A stretch of 48,131 nt of DNA. Origin: Hymenoscyphus infarciens. Its lineage: Eukaryota; Ascomycota; Leotiomycetes; Helotiales; Helotiaceae. The translations under genes were made by a program, and so were the position numbers. The stretch is from positions 1 through 48,131 of the forward strand of contig LLCB01000389.1 of the NCBI GenBank assembly GCA_001414345.1, in the 5' to 3' direction. The notes under the pieces were generated by a model. That model did no database searches. It saw only the letters and a program-made list of their open reading frames with translations, and had not been told where the DNA came from. Of the stretch, positions 13,657 through 24,172 are shown piece after piece. Positions within the stretch are counted from its first letter, which is position 1. Every line of letters begins with the position of its first letter.

Positions 13657-14989
13657 CCGGGTACAAATTCCGGCGTTTTTTCCGTCCCTGTAGAGCCTGG
13701 GTCCGCCATATACGCTTCAGGGCATAGATGCTTCTGACTGGGAGGTTGGCGTTGGCGAAACAGAAACCTTCAGAGCACCTTACAGGGACGCAAAAAGCTT
13801 CCCTTTTTTCGAATCGTGCTTAATTTTTTACAATCGTTATAGACACCACACCAAGAATTTACTGAAACCATCTAAGAACTTGTCTAAATATTAAAATTAA
13901 CAAGGCAATTCAAAAACAGCCTATATTTTTTAAAGATTTTTTTTTTTTCAAATACCATGTCGCTGCATTTGCGCAAGGTGGACAAAAAGGGAAGTTTTTT
14001 CGAGATAGGTAGAATCCGAGGGGGTGGTTTGTACCTCGAACTAATCTAAATTAGGCCTACTCGAGTAGGGCGGTGGGTCTTATGAAGTCCATCGTTCCTT
14101 CCTCGAACAGGACGCCGTCGTACCTATCTAGCCTCAGTGGGTCTGGTAGGCAGGGCAGCACTTCATCGCTCCCGTCCTTCTCATAACACCATGGAACCAC
14201 TTTGGACTTGGAGACCATTGGTACGAGTTTTTGCAAGAGCAAAAGTTGAAAAGGTGTTTTACGATGTGTTGGCTTACTCCTCTTTCGGCCCCAAAATCCG
14301 AAGCTAAGTTGCCAAGTAAGGGATGACTTACTCGTAAGTGTGTAGCTTACTCGACAATTGTTTAGCTTACTCGACAACTTGTATACCTAGCTTACTCACG
14401 AGTCTCCTTCTGGCCCCCAAACTTGATACTAGCTTACTAGACCATTGTTAGCTTACCAGGTAGTTGATAGCTCACTTACAACTCTCTTTTCGGCCCTCAA
14501 ATATGTGCCAGACTCGACTCTCTCGACACCTTTGGGGGAGCTCTTATAACGTCCCGGCTCGACTATATCCTACCATAGAAGGAGCTTCTCTTCTTATTTC
14601 CACTCATGTACAAATCGCGGGGTAAGAGGACGAGATTGTTTCCTTTTAGCCACTAACACTCGCTTAAGATGAACCACCTAGAGTGTTAACTTTCGGCATA
14701 GAAATTCATTATATATGCAGTTTGAAGACCGGAAAGGTGGAGCCGGTGACTCTTCTCTTTTGTTTCGTTTTGCCAGCTTTTTTTGCCTCGTCACGTCATG
14801 AAGAATTAGGGGTGAGGTATGAAGGAGCTCAATATTTCGATGCATTTTGGAAGACGCTCGAAATCTTGGCGCATATTACCCGCACTCCATGAGTAGTCCC
14901 AGGTCAGGTTTGCAATATGATCCCCACTAAGCGAACTGAAGTTAGCAAATCAACTTCTTCAATGTAGATCTTGAACTGTAGAAATGGAC
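13657..14989. other. Intergenic; diverged repeats, no supported gene
   Basis: Composition returns to normal immediately right of the LTR. 13790-13960 contains poly-T and A-rich runs. A set of diverged repeats fills 14265-14505 (listed separately). Short open frames in 14057-14377 (minus) and 14683-14892 (plus) show no domain, signal peptide or splice context and I do not call them. Confidence 0.5.
14265..14505. repeat. Diverged tandem motif TAGCTTACTCGACAA
   Basis: The motif (T)AGCTTACT(C) followed by CGACAA, AGACCA or similar recurs at least six times. A companion block, ACTC..TCTTTCGGCCC..AAA, occurs three times (near 14278, 14400 and 14482), which suggests three diverged copies of a unit of roughly 100 bp. 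No coding signal accompanies it. It may be the relic of a minisatellite or of three regulatory modules. Confidence 0.55.
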
Positions 14990-15623
14990 AAGAAGTTCTA
15001 CCAAGGCAAAGAAACAAGGAAGCACAAACATCAAAATCCGGGTCAGAACAAAACCCATCGCATTGTTATTCGAAGAACCCCCTAACATCGCCCCTCCGGG
15101 CCTCTGGGATATCAAATTCCCAAAGGCTCAGATCGGATTTGGACCAACATTGTAAGACCCATTTGTTGTTCTTCAAGTGAACTTTGAGTTGCGTATTGTC
15201 TGCGTTTACTTTGTGTAATGATTTGTAAAGAACTCCCATGAAGAGGAGGAATCTTCTGATACAGTATCCGCGCTGTATTTTTGTCTCAGCTTGAGAACAA
15301 ACATCAAACGAGAGTGGGAGGGACTTACAAAAAGGGTATTTTCTGGAGGAGATTGATGCTTTGGTCACTACCTGCTTCGATAAGGGAACGAAATGCCCTG
15401 CTTGGGCTAGGTTTGCTTTGTTTTGTTATAGGTTAGACGAAACATGCATGCTTGAAAAAAGACATTTGATAGTTTTTACGTACGCCAATGGATCACCACC
15501 TGGCCCTGTGCCAACCACAATATATTCATACTCAGCTTTTGTTGCTTGCTGTCTCGAAGCAAAAGCAACAGGAATTGAGGCAAGGCATAAAAGCCACGTA
15601 CAGGTTTCAAGAGTACCTTTCAT
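14990..15623 (-). pseudogene. GMC oxidoreductase N-terminal relic
   Basis: From ATG 15623 the frame encodes a signal peptide (K-G-T-L..WLLCLASIPVAFA) followed by EYEYIVVGTGPGG, the FAD-binding Rossmann start of glucose-methanol-choline oxidoreductases. After a probable intron (from about 15484) the next segment, near 15415-15355, reads ANLAQAGHFVPL then, after a 1-nt frame change, IEAGSDQS, where families have a continuous V-L-L-I-E-A-G. Further on, 15165-15057 reads NGSYNVGPNPI, a stop, then G-G-A-M-L-G-G-S-S-N-N-N-A-M, the GMC signature. The remaining roughly 400 residues, including the C-terminal catalytic His pair, are not found. At least one frameshift and one nonsense codon make this a pseudogene; the substrate cannot be inferred. 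Confidence 0.72.
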
Positions 15624-16822
15624 ATTTCACTTCGGGGGTTGTTGTCTTCTGGGAAGTGAGATGAGAATAGAGAGATGAGATGAAGAGCTCGAGTAGAGAA
15701 CCCACTCTTCCTAAATACCGTCCTTCACCACAGGAAATGAGGAACTGGGAGAAAGAAAGAAACAAAGTCAGTAATAAATTACAGCGTTCAAAAACACAAG
15801 TATGCCACCAATTAATCATTTCAAAGACCTTTTTTCTAGTGTGGGGAAGTTTGGGTTGTTTGCTTGAACCTATTATATCTACGTTAGGACTCTAGTGCCA
15901 CAATGCGTCTAAAATTATGAATTTATGAATGGAAGATTTCAATGGCGAGAAATGGGATATATAGGTCTTAACCTTTGTTATGATATTATTCTTCCCTTTC
16001 CACTTTCTTCTAGCATAGGTGTCTGAAGCATCCGCATCGAGCGGGACTTGATTGTTGTTATTATCAAAGATTCAAGTGTGGCGTCAAGATCTATAGTACA
16101 ATCTTCAATCGAGGCCCTTAATGCTTGTCGATAATTTTAGAAAAACTAGGCGATCTCAAATACTCTTTATTTTCTAAAGAGAGTTGGCAAAACGATATTA
16201 TAGGAATAAAAACCGAGGGATATTTTTCTAAACGGGGGTGAGATATAATACAATTCTGTAGCTTGTTTTTTTCCTCTTCAATTCAAAGAAATTAAACGCT
16301 AGCAAATGATGTTTGTACTTATAATTTCCAACTCTTAAATTAATCACAGAGAGTTAAGGAAAAAGAGGTGAGAAACGATTGTGAATTTTTGAGGCTTAGC
16401 TTGCATGCTAGCAGTCCACGTAGTTTTTGTTATTTGTTTATTTGCTTCTCATAGCTTGAGAAATGAATGAAGTGAGCTTTGGTACGTTCAAATGACTGTC
16501 CTAGAAATGTCCGGCTAGTGTCTGATTATGCTCCGTTTACTCCTTGCCTGTAATATGAGGCTGTAGTTCGGCCAACCCTTGTAGCCTTGGTCGTCATCAG
16601 GCTGCGCAAGCAAACAGCTTCACCTTCAATGGAGCTGTAACAATCACCAACTTGAATCACAAGGCCAGACCCTTCTATCCCCTACTCTACACAATCCGAA
16701 GCTTTCTACTTCATCCGATCACATCACCTATCACCTCTGCCAAACCGAATTCCTCCTACAAAGTCATCTCCTGATCCGATTGACCTTAGCTTGCCCCGCG
16801 CCTCGCGAGTTGCGACCCTCTC
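15624..16822. other. Intergenic region upstream of the Snx4 gene
   Basis: No gene recognised. Overlapping short frames around 15361-15895 are on the opposite strand to, or out of phase with, the GMC relic. 16640-16820 is C/T-rich (CCTTCTATCCCCTACTC, CTTCATCCGATCACATC) as is common for fungal promoters and 5' leaders just before a start codon. Confidence 0.5.
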
Positions 16823-18389
16823 ATGGCTGAGATGGAGCACGACGACTTCGCCAACGTCTCATGGCAGAATGATGCGACAGGTCATGGGGAAGCAATTATA
16901 GGAAGCCCTGGATCGGGTCGTGAGACTGCAGCTCTGGACCATGGGAATCCTCGACAAGAAGCTGGCCATGCGCAACTTGGGAACACTGCGGATGCGATGG
17001 ATTTAGCAGGCGTGGGCGAAGCAACACTGCAATGCACAGTCACTGCTCCCATCAAAGAGAATGATGGCACGAAGGACGCATATGTTTCTTATTTGGTCAC
17101 TACAAATGTTCGTATCCCTTGCTCATTATTGGCCTTCCCTCTATATTATTTGCCCTCCTCGCTCTACTGGACTTACTCATTTACCATATTGCATTTCCCT
17201 GGAAAACCCACCTCTCTACTATGGCTTCGCTTCAGATTCTTACTGACTATCACAGACAAATTTCCCCTCTTTTCAGAAATCAACAACCTCGGTTCGCAGA
17301 CGATTTACCGATTTTGTCTTCTTGTACAAGTCATTAAGCAAAGAATACCCAGCACAAGCAGTTCCACCGCTGCCTGACAAGCATGCATTGGAATATATAC
17401 GAGGCGATCGATTTGGGCCGGACTTTACGTCTCGACGAGCGAACTCTCTTCATCGATTCCTCGCGCGCCTATCACTGCATCCAATTCTCCGAAGAAGTTC
17501 GCTCCTGATAATCTTCCTTGAAAGTGTCGACTGGAACGCCACGATGAAATCTCGCCCACAGCGGGGATCTTCGGCTTCTGAACAAGGTGCTGCTGGGGTT
17601 TTCGATAACTTCACAGATACATTCATAAATGCCTTTACCAAGGTCCACAAGCCTGACAGACGGTTCATTGAGGTTCGGGAGAAGTCTGACAAACTTGATG
17701 AAGATCTTGGTCATGTTGAAAAGATTGTGGCTCGAGTGGCTCGGCGGGAAGGCGATTTGGAAACAGATTACAAAGATTTGGCAGAGCAATTCCAAAGACT
17801 GGTTCTCCTGGAGCCGGGAGTTGAGAATGCCGTGCATGCGTTTGCTGCGAGCGTAGAAGATACCTCTGCGGGAATGAGAAAGCTCAAGGAGCAAACAGAT
17901 CAGGATTATCTAGGTCACTTGCGGGATATGCAGGCATACAGTACTACAGTCAAGAGTCTTTTGAAAGCCCGGGAACAGAAGCAACTTGATTTTGAACAGC
18001 TGACCGAGTATCTTACGAAATCAACAACCGATCGAGACATATTAGCCTCCCCGGGTGGAGCTCATACAGGCACTGCCGGATTCTTTCGCAGCAAAATCGA
18101 GGATGTACGTGGGGTGGACCATGAGCAATCACGCCGGGAACGATTACGGAAGCTGGAACTTCGGATAGAGGAACTCACTCGTGGGGTTGAAGAGACCAAG
18201 AAACTCACGGAGGCTTTTGACGAGGCCGTGGTTAGCGAGGTGGAGATATTTGAGAGGATCAAGAGGGTGGAATTCAAGACGCAATTTGGAGGACTTGCGG
18301 ATGCACATGTTGAGTTTTACGGAAATACGATTGACGTTTGGGAGAGGTATATTAAGGATATGGAGAACCTAGGAGCACCGATTGCGTAG
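16823..18389 (+). CDS. snx4: Sorting nexin-4 (PX-BAR protein, Snx4/Atg24)
   Basis: Two exons, 16823-17107 and 17256-18389, joined in phase 0 across a 148-nt intron (donor GTTCGT, branch CTGAC, acceptor CACAG); 472 residues. Residues about 69-190 form a phosphoinositide-binding PX domain: SVRRRFTDFVFLYKSL carries the PI3P-binding Arg, followed by the PPLPDK loop and SLHRFLARLSLHP. The rest, about 200-472, is the charged, Leu-rich coiled coil of a BAR domain. Snx4 works on endosomes, recycling cargo such as SNAREs to the Golgi, and in fungi is needed for selective autophagy (Atg24). The start was chosen because MAEMEHDDF..VSW resembles fungal Snx4 N-termini. Length fits the family. The downstream neighbour on the same strand starts 950 bp away. 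Identification is firm; the intron is inferred from PX continuity, and the donor is not a perfect GTANGT. Confidence 0.93.
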
Positions 18390-19059
18390 GGCTGGGCTGG
18401 GCTAGGGTGGTCCTTTTGGCTTGTATGTTCATATGTGGCAATGATAATCCCTTTGCAGCGGCGTTGGGCGATAGACATTAATGGGATTTTCACCACAGTT
18501 CTTGCACTCTGGATGAGAATTGCTTTCAGAACTGGCATATATATATCATACATATCCCGAAGGGTGTCCACTCCATCGGCCCAGCCTTCCGATTGCATAA
18601 GTCATCCCTCTCACGTAACTTTCAATTTCAAAAAATATGGCTGGGTTCAACTGGGCACGCCTTGGGATGTTGGGCCTAGCCAACACAAATTGAGGATGAT
18701 AATGTGCTTAACGCTCAACGCCATTTCCGCTGCGTACCTTTGGTGGCGTTCAAAAAAAAGCAAAACTCACGATAGCTGCCACGCGTGTAACACCAACTCC
18801 GGGTTCACCTTGATGGCTCACATGAATACAAATGTAGCTTAAATGAACACAAAAGACGCGTTACACAAATAAGCTACCTGTACCCCAAATATTGTGATTT
18901 TTGCTTACACAGCGCAAGGCTGAGTCGGGCCAGAACCTTCCGGTTTGGCGGGGTCTTTGCAGCGACAAAAACACCTCCCTCCAAGCCTCGATCGACCCTT
19001 AGAAATCAAGCACCCGCACACAATCACCTTCCCTTCTCAGCTTCTCACTCTGTAATTGA
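18390..19059. other. Intergenic, Snx4 3' end to trr1 promoter
   Basis: No gene supported. GGGCTGGGCTGGGCTAGGG directly follows the Snx4 stop. A plus-strand open frame at 18435-18842 has no recognisable feature and lies in the expected 3' UTR and promoter space. 18990-19060 is C/T-rich, typical of a fungal 5' leader. Confidence 0.5.
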
Positions 19060-19341
19060 CATCTCTCACCTTCTACTTGTACCACCCGTCACATACATAA
19101 AAACGCCCCTTCGCGAACCCTCTCCCTTCACCCTCGAAAACAAACCCCCATCCCTCTGAAACAAGCACCAACAGCCAAACTGTTTTCCTCGGCTTTCTCT
19201 CGTCGCACCTTACGATCAGGATTCTCTGGGTTGGGAATTGTTGCTGCTTCTGGATTTCAGCAGAAGACTAAGGCGACACCGCAGAGCAACGCGGGTGTGA
19301 AGGGTCTTTCGACGATTATAACGGGGAAGAACGAGAGGAAG
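19060..19341 (+). other. In-frame upstream extension of trr1, possible mitochondrial presequence
   Basis: The frame of thioredoxin reductase stays open upstream of its ATG (19342) as far as a TGA at 19057-19059, without any AUG. The translated stretch contains AKLFSSAFSRRTLRSGFSG (19174-19230) followed by Lys/Ser/Thr/Gln-rich sequence with no acidic residue until next to the AUG. This is the composition of a mitochondrial targeting peptide. A CTG at 19180 and a TTG at 19231 are candidate near-cognate starts. Alternatively an upstream exon with an AUG is spliced in, or it is a chance open leader. Confidence 0.45.
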
Positions 19342-20581
19342 ATGCATAGTAAGGTGGTGATTATTGGCTCAGGCCCGGCGGCTCATACGGCTGCTGTTTA
19401 TTTGGCTAGGGCTGAGTTGAAGCGTGAGTTCTATCTTCCACTCATTTGTGGGAATGAGAGGGATTGAGGCATTGTGCTAACTAGTTTTTGTGCAGCTGTC
19501 TTGTATGAGGGGTTCCTTGCTAATGGCATTGCGGCGGGGGGTCAATTGACTACTACTACCGATGTTGAGAATTACCCTGGATTCCCAGATGGAATTGGAG
19601 GAAGTGAATTGATGGTTAGCCCTCCCTTTACACCTCCAAAGAAGATTCAAAACTAACAATTGAACTCCAGGATGCCATGCGTAAACAATCCGAACGCTTC
19701 GGCACCGAAATCATCACCGAAACCGTCGCAAAAGTCGACTTCTCCCAACGCCCCTTCAAATACTGGAATGAATACGCAGAAGACAAGGAACCAAATACAG
19801 CAGATGCAATCATCATTGCAACTGGTGCCTCAGCTCGACGCCTAGGTCTCGCGGGAGAAGATAAATACTGGCAAAACGGTATCTCAGCCTGCGCAGTCTG
19901 CGACGGTGCCGTACCAATCTTCAGAAACAAACCCCTTGTGGTAATTGGAGGTGGTGATTCCGCAGCCGAAGAAGCCATGTTCCTCACAAAATACGGATCC
20001 TCCGTCGAGGTACTCGTTCGAAAAGATGTGCTTAGAGCATCAAGCATTATGGCCAAGCGATTACTGGCGAATAAGAAGGTTAATGTGCGATTCAACACAG
20101 TCGGACAGGAGGTTAAGGGCGATGATAAAGGACTGATGAGCCATATGGTGATCAAGAATGTGAAGACTGGGGAGGAGGAAACCATTGTTGCGAATGGACT
20201 CTTTTATGCGGTGGGACATGATCCTGCTACTGCGTTGGTGAAGGGACAGGTTGATACAGATGAGGAGGGGTACATTGTCACAAAGCCAGGGACGAGTTAT
20301 ACTAATATTGAGGGGGTTTTTGCTGCCGGGGATGTGCAGGATAAGAGATATAGACAGGCTATTACTTCTGCTGGTATGTTTAATTTCTCTTTCTCCCTCT
20401 CCCCTGTCCTTCTGTCTATAGATTACATACTAACCTTTTCACAGGATCTGGATGCATAGCAGCCCTCGAAGCAGAGAAATTCCTAGCTGAACAAGAAGAC
20501 GAGAACCCTCTGGAAGAAGTAACTGCGGAGAAGGGGAACAGTGTCGTGGTTCCAGAATACAAGTCCAACCCTCTCTTATGA
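19342..20581 (+). CDS. trr1: Thioredoxin reductase (NADPH)
   Basis: Four exons: 19342-19423, 19496-19614, 19671-20373 and 20445-20581; 346 residues, normal for the low-molecular-weight type. Introns of 72, 56 and 71 nt have GT..AG ends and branch sites TGCTAAC, ACTAACA and TACTAAC. The enzyme is a homodimeric flavoprotein that passes electrons from NADPH through FAD and a redox-active disulfide to thioredoxin. Visible motifs: FAD-binding GSGPAAHTA (residues 9-17), [15 protein letters not shown], the redox pair CAVC (141-144), NADPH-binding [10 protein letters not shown] (160-169) and GVFAAGDV near 282-289. The start [11 protein letters not shown] matches fungal cytosolic thioredoxin reductases. 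The open reading frame continues upstream without AUG (separate entry), so a longer, mitochondrial form is possible. Confidence 0.96.
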
Positions 20582-21897
20582 AGCGCGGCGGCTGTTCCTG
20601 TGGCCATTGGTGCTTTATACTGGCTAGTTTTGAGCTGGGTGTACGGGGTTTAGTGAGGGGATAAAGGGTGGTGGGGATAAAGTGGATAGATAGTGAGCGG
20701 AGTTTTTAGAGAATTGAAAGATTTATTGAATTTGGGCTTGTGTGCTGGTTGTACTGAGTGTGGGGAGTTGTCTTTCGAGTCATTGGTGCTTGTTGGATGG
20801 GTTCTTAGATTCACAAGTGTAATGTGATTAAGTTACAAAAATTTCACTACGCTTTCAAAAACCATTTCTTCTTTTGGCACTTCAGTTTGGCTCTTTCACG
20901 CCTTCTTTTTCTCTTATGTTGCAGTGGCGGAATTGTTTTACTCCATACTCGTTAGCCTGGAAGTTCACTTGGTCTTCAGATTGAAGATTCGTTTGATACC
21001 TGGATGCTTTAGCTGCAGTTATGTCCTGTTCTCAGGGGGTACATGCCTCTTTCAAACCATCCTGTCTCTTTGATTTGAGGACGATTTTGGACTCTTGGAT
21101 CTTGGTGTGTGTGTGTTTCTTGTGCTCGGAGGAGGGGTCTTTTTGGGGGGATTGACTGGTGTGGATCGTGAAACTAGCGTTAGGAGTTTACCGGACGGAC
21201 GAGGGTATTTTGGTAGATGCGAGAAAATCGAGTTGCATGGCGAGGGATACCCTTGGAAATATGGTGAGTTCCAGATACGAGTATTGAATTTTGGGATGGC
21301 CTTGGAGTGGAAGTAAAGCTTTCGATAAGTGGTGTGGTACTTGTCCGCCGCGGGCTTTGAATTTGGTATCCGAGTGGTTTCGAGGATGTACTCGTAGCTG
21401 AGATTTTACTGTGGTGACTGTATTTAGTTTCAAGGGGATTTCGCGAATCACTCACTAGATTGTTCCCGTGTTTTCAAAAGCGTTTTAGAACATTTGAGAC
21501 TTGCAACAGGAATTTTGAATTTATGAATAAATTCAGGTGGTGCTAAGTTCATTGTAGAAAATGAGCAAACTTGGGGGGAAACTGGAGTGTTGAACCTCAA
21601 CGCCGCCAACTCCACGGCAAGCATTCAGGATACAGGATTGCTACGTCGTTTTTTTAGGGGGGGGTACGGAGAGATCGAGTGAGTTATTAATACGACGGAA
21701 CGAAGTGTCTAGTTCCGAAGTCGTGATAGAAAAGTAAATAGAAAACGGAACTCGCTCACGCCGATCCTATTACAACAACTGAATGAAAGATCGAAGGCTT
21801 TTATTATGAACTATCTAAACCACACATGCGACTAGGTAACCAACCTCGAAAAATCGGACCTCGCTTAGTGATTTCTCACCCAATACCTCAACACCAC
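20582..21897. other. Intergenic; possible solo LTR-like fragment
   Basis: No gene supported. 21650-21665 is a G-run preceded by a T-run. 21675-21776 reads like a fragment of a repeat: it contains the small palindrome GGAAC..GAAGTGTCTA..GTTCC and ends ATCCTATTACAACA, an end seen in LTRs, but no partner copy or target duplication was found. Plus and minus short frames around 21095-21455 look like chance. Confidence 0.4.
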
Positions 21898-22135
21898 CTC
21901 GCGGTGGACACGGAAAGTGGCACCACTACTTTCGGCCCTACTAAACTCGCAACGTAAAAACTTAATAACAACTAATCGTAAAAATATAACAAAAACACGA
22001 CTAGAGGCGCAGATTGCTAATTAACTTTTCCCCTGAGATATAAACCTTTTTATGTTGTTTACGTCGATCTAGGTACGTTGATACTCCTTCAAGCATAAAG
22101 TAATTAATGGTGCCACTTTCCGTGTCCACCGCGAG
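21898..22135. mobile_element. Inverted-repeat element, MITE-like
   Basis: Two perfect 28-bp inverted repeats, 21898-21925 (starts CTCGCGGTGGACACGGAAAG) and 22108-22135 (its reverse complement), enclose 182 bp of AT-rich sequence without an open frame. The inner flanks continue with weaker similarity (ACTACTTT versus ATTAATTACTTT). Short length, terminal inverted repeats and no coding content suggest a MITE. No target duplication is evident at the outer edges, so the true ends or superfamily remain unknown. Confidence 0.55.
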
Positions 22136-22185
22136 TCAAATAAAGAGTGCAACAGTCAGCACCCCTAAAAATGCAAAAAGAAAGC

Positions 22186-22283
22186 GGGCCCCTTCCGGGA
22201 TCGAACCGGAGACCTCACACAACGTAGTAGCTCAACTGAAGAGATAACCCAAAGCGTGAATCATACCACTAGACCAAGAGGCC
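22186..22283 (-). tRNA. tRNA-Pro (UGG), with 26-nt intron
   Basis: Minus strand. Acceptor stem GGCCTCT pairs with AGGGGCC (one G-U), discriminator C. D-arm GGTCTAGTGGTATGAT. Anticodon stem CACGC with GTGTG (one G-U), loop TTTGGG plus T, anticodon TGG at 22249-22251. The 26-nt intron 22222-22247 sits one base 3' of the anticodon triplet, the canonical nuclear tRNA position. T-arm TCCGG-TTCGATC-CCGGA is intact, with the B-box GGTTCGATCC. All stems pair, so it should be functional. It lies 50 bp from the inverted-repeat element. Confidence 0.93.
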
Positions 22284-24172
22284 GCTGATGCTTTTTATAT
22301 CATGGCTACTCATATTTGAAAGTATGTTAGAATTTTTTATTAGCCCCACTTTTGGATTGGTTCTCTTCTTGCGAGGATTAACCGTGATAGTTAAAAATAG
22401 AATCAGGGGTGGTTCAAGTTTTAATGAGTATGACAAAATTTCCCTTTTTATATGCTTTTATTACTTTGTTCTATTTCATTTCATTCTTCCAGCTGTAGCA
22501 TGAATTCATTCTACTTGCGGAACTCAGCCCAATTTGTCGTGACTCCGGAAGTCCCTTCGGAGAAAGGTGGAGCCCGGGAATCTTCAGCTTCCCCGAGCCA
22601 TTTTCCAAGCTGTGTTTGCTGAAGATTATTATATTCTCCACCTAATATGATGGCAAGCTTTCTAAGACTCCTTATTGCTTCTCCGCGGCAGCATTGGTCC
22701 AACCATACTCAGCTGGATCATGAAATACGGTGACATTCCCAGGTGTCCTATGTAGGATAAGAGAGGACAACAGAATATGAGGTAGTCTTCGCAACATCAG
22801 TTGTGCGGAAAACAAGAGAACAGCTATCTCCAAACGCTTGCTTCCCCCGGAATCCCCACGATGAAAAATGACGCTACACAGGACACTAATACCCACTAGG
22901 CTGGAGGCACAAAGTTTAGTTAGCGTTCAAAACTACCCATTTTTAGATTCGAAGAAGTTGAAGGCCAATAATAGCAGGGTGGATACTAGCACGGGTGTCT
23001 TCTCTTGTTCTAGAGAGGCTTACCCCTCCAGATAAGCGAGACAGCTTTGGTGTCCTAATGTAGATACGAGCAAGCCGTGACACATTGCAGCACTTTAGGA
23101 CGAGGCCATCATATTACTGAAAGTCAGTAACTAAAACCTTGTTTAAGAAGACGAATACTCTTTGAGTAACGATAAAACGAGTATTTATATCAATAAACAC
23201 TCATTATCGCTTGCCGGATCACAAATACTGGCGATCCATACGTTACCTGAAAGGAAATCGCTATTATTTCTAAGAAGAAACCGAAAGGTAACTTCGAACA
23301 AAAATCAATTTGGCTCTTAAAGAAAAACTTTATTTAGGTCCAGTCATATGTACGATTCTAATGGCCCAATTGTTCTTCAAAGACGCCTTCAAGCTTCTGT
23401 ATGTCGTTCCCTTGCTTGATCTAACGTGGCGATTCTTCTCCCGATGACTCCAGTTGCTTGCAGATGTTATGCGAGACAATGTTGAACAATTCGGACTATT
23501 CTCCGAGACGATCTAGGAGAATCAGAACGGATGCATCTCAATTCTCCTAATCATTTTGGATAATGAAATAATTTCTCCCAGATGGTATAAGTGAATGAGG
23601 TGAAATATATCGCCGTTCACCTAATATTCTCAAATAGTTATATATGTTCTTGAATCTTCCATATCGTTTGAACAATGGAGGAGACATTCTAAAACTATAG
23701 CTCATCTTGAAACCTAGGAGCGAGGAGAAGACGAGAGTAGAAAGTCTTCACTATGCTACCAATATCCTTGGCAAAGGTGGAAAGATACTATAATTGGCGC
23801 TACAGAAATTGCTAGTTAGGGTAATTTCTTATCTCTTAAATAGGGTGTAGATAGAGAAACAGTATGTCGCAGTCTCAAAATTTCAAGTTGCATGTGTATG
23901 CTTCTGACTAATAATATGGGAAGAAGATTTGCTGAGGATGGTATGAAGTAGCGTTTATGGGAGGATCTCTTCAACGAGACTGTAAGAACGTGAAGTTGTG
24001 GGAAGACGTAAACTACGAAACTAGCCTCAGCGCCTAACAAAAACAGCAGGCGGAAAAGCCTAGATCACATTGATGCCAAAGGAGAAGAAGTAACCCGGCT
24101 GCGGAAATCGTTCTCAAAGGCAAAAGATATTGCTAAGAACAAATGCTTGAGTTGGTTCTACCAGTATAGGGT
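22284..24172. other. Gene-poor stretch, no supported gene
   Basis: Composition is moderate and not RIP-like. Minus-strand frames at 22511-22702 and 22672-22896 overlap in different phases and may be parts of a decayed gene (for example G-N-V-T-V-F-H-D-P-A-E-Y-G-W), but I do not recognise a family. Around 23120-23230 the sequence has AACGATAAAACGAGTATTT and its partial inverse, a weak hairpin. Nothing else stands out. Confidence 0.4.

Noticed and set aside
14057..14377. 106-codon minus-strand frame
   Set aside because: Overlaps the TAGCTTACTCGACAA repeats, no domain and no splice context; likely chance.
18435..18842. 135-codon plus-strand frame after the Snx4 stop
   Set aside because: Sits in expected 3' UTR and promoter space, with no recognisable features.
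19231..19341. TTG at 19231 as the established start of thioredoxin reductase
   Set aside because: The ATG at 19342 gives the exact conserved cytosolic N-terminus; the TTG is kept only as a candidate alternative start.
22511..22896. Two overlapping minus-strand frames as a gene
   Set aside because: They are in different phases and I recognise no family; at best a relic.
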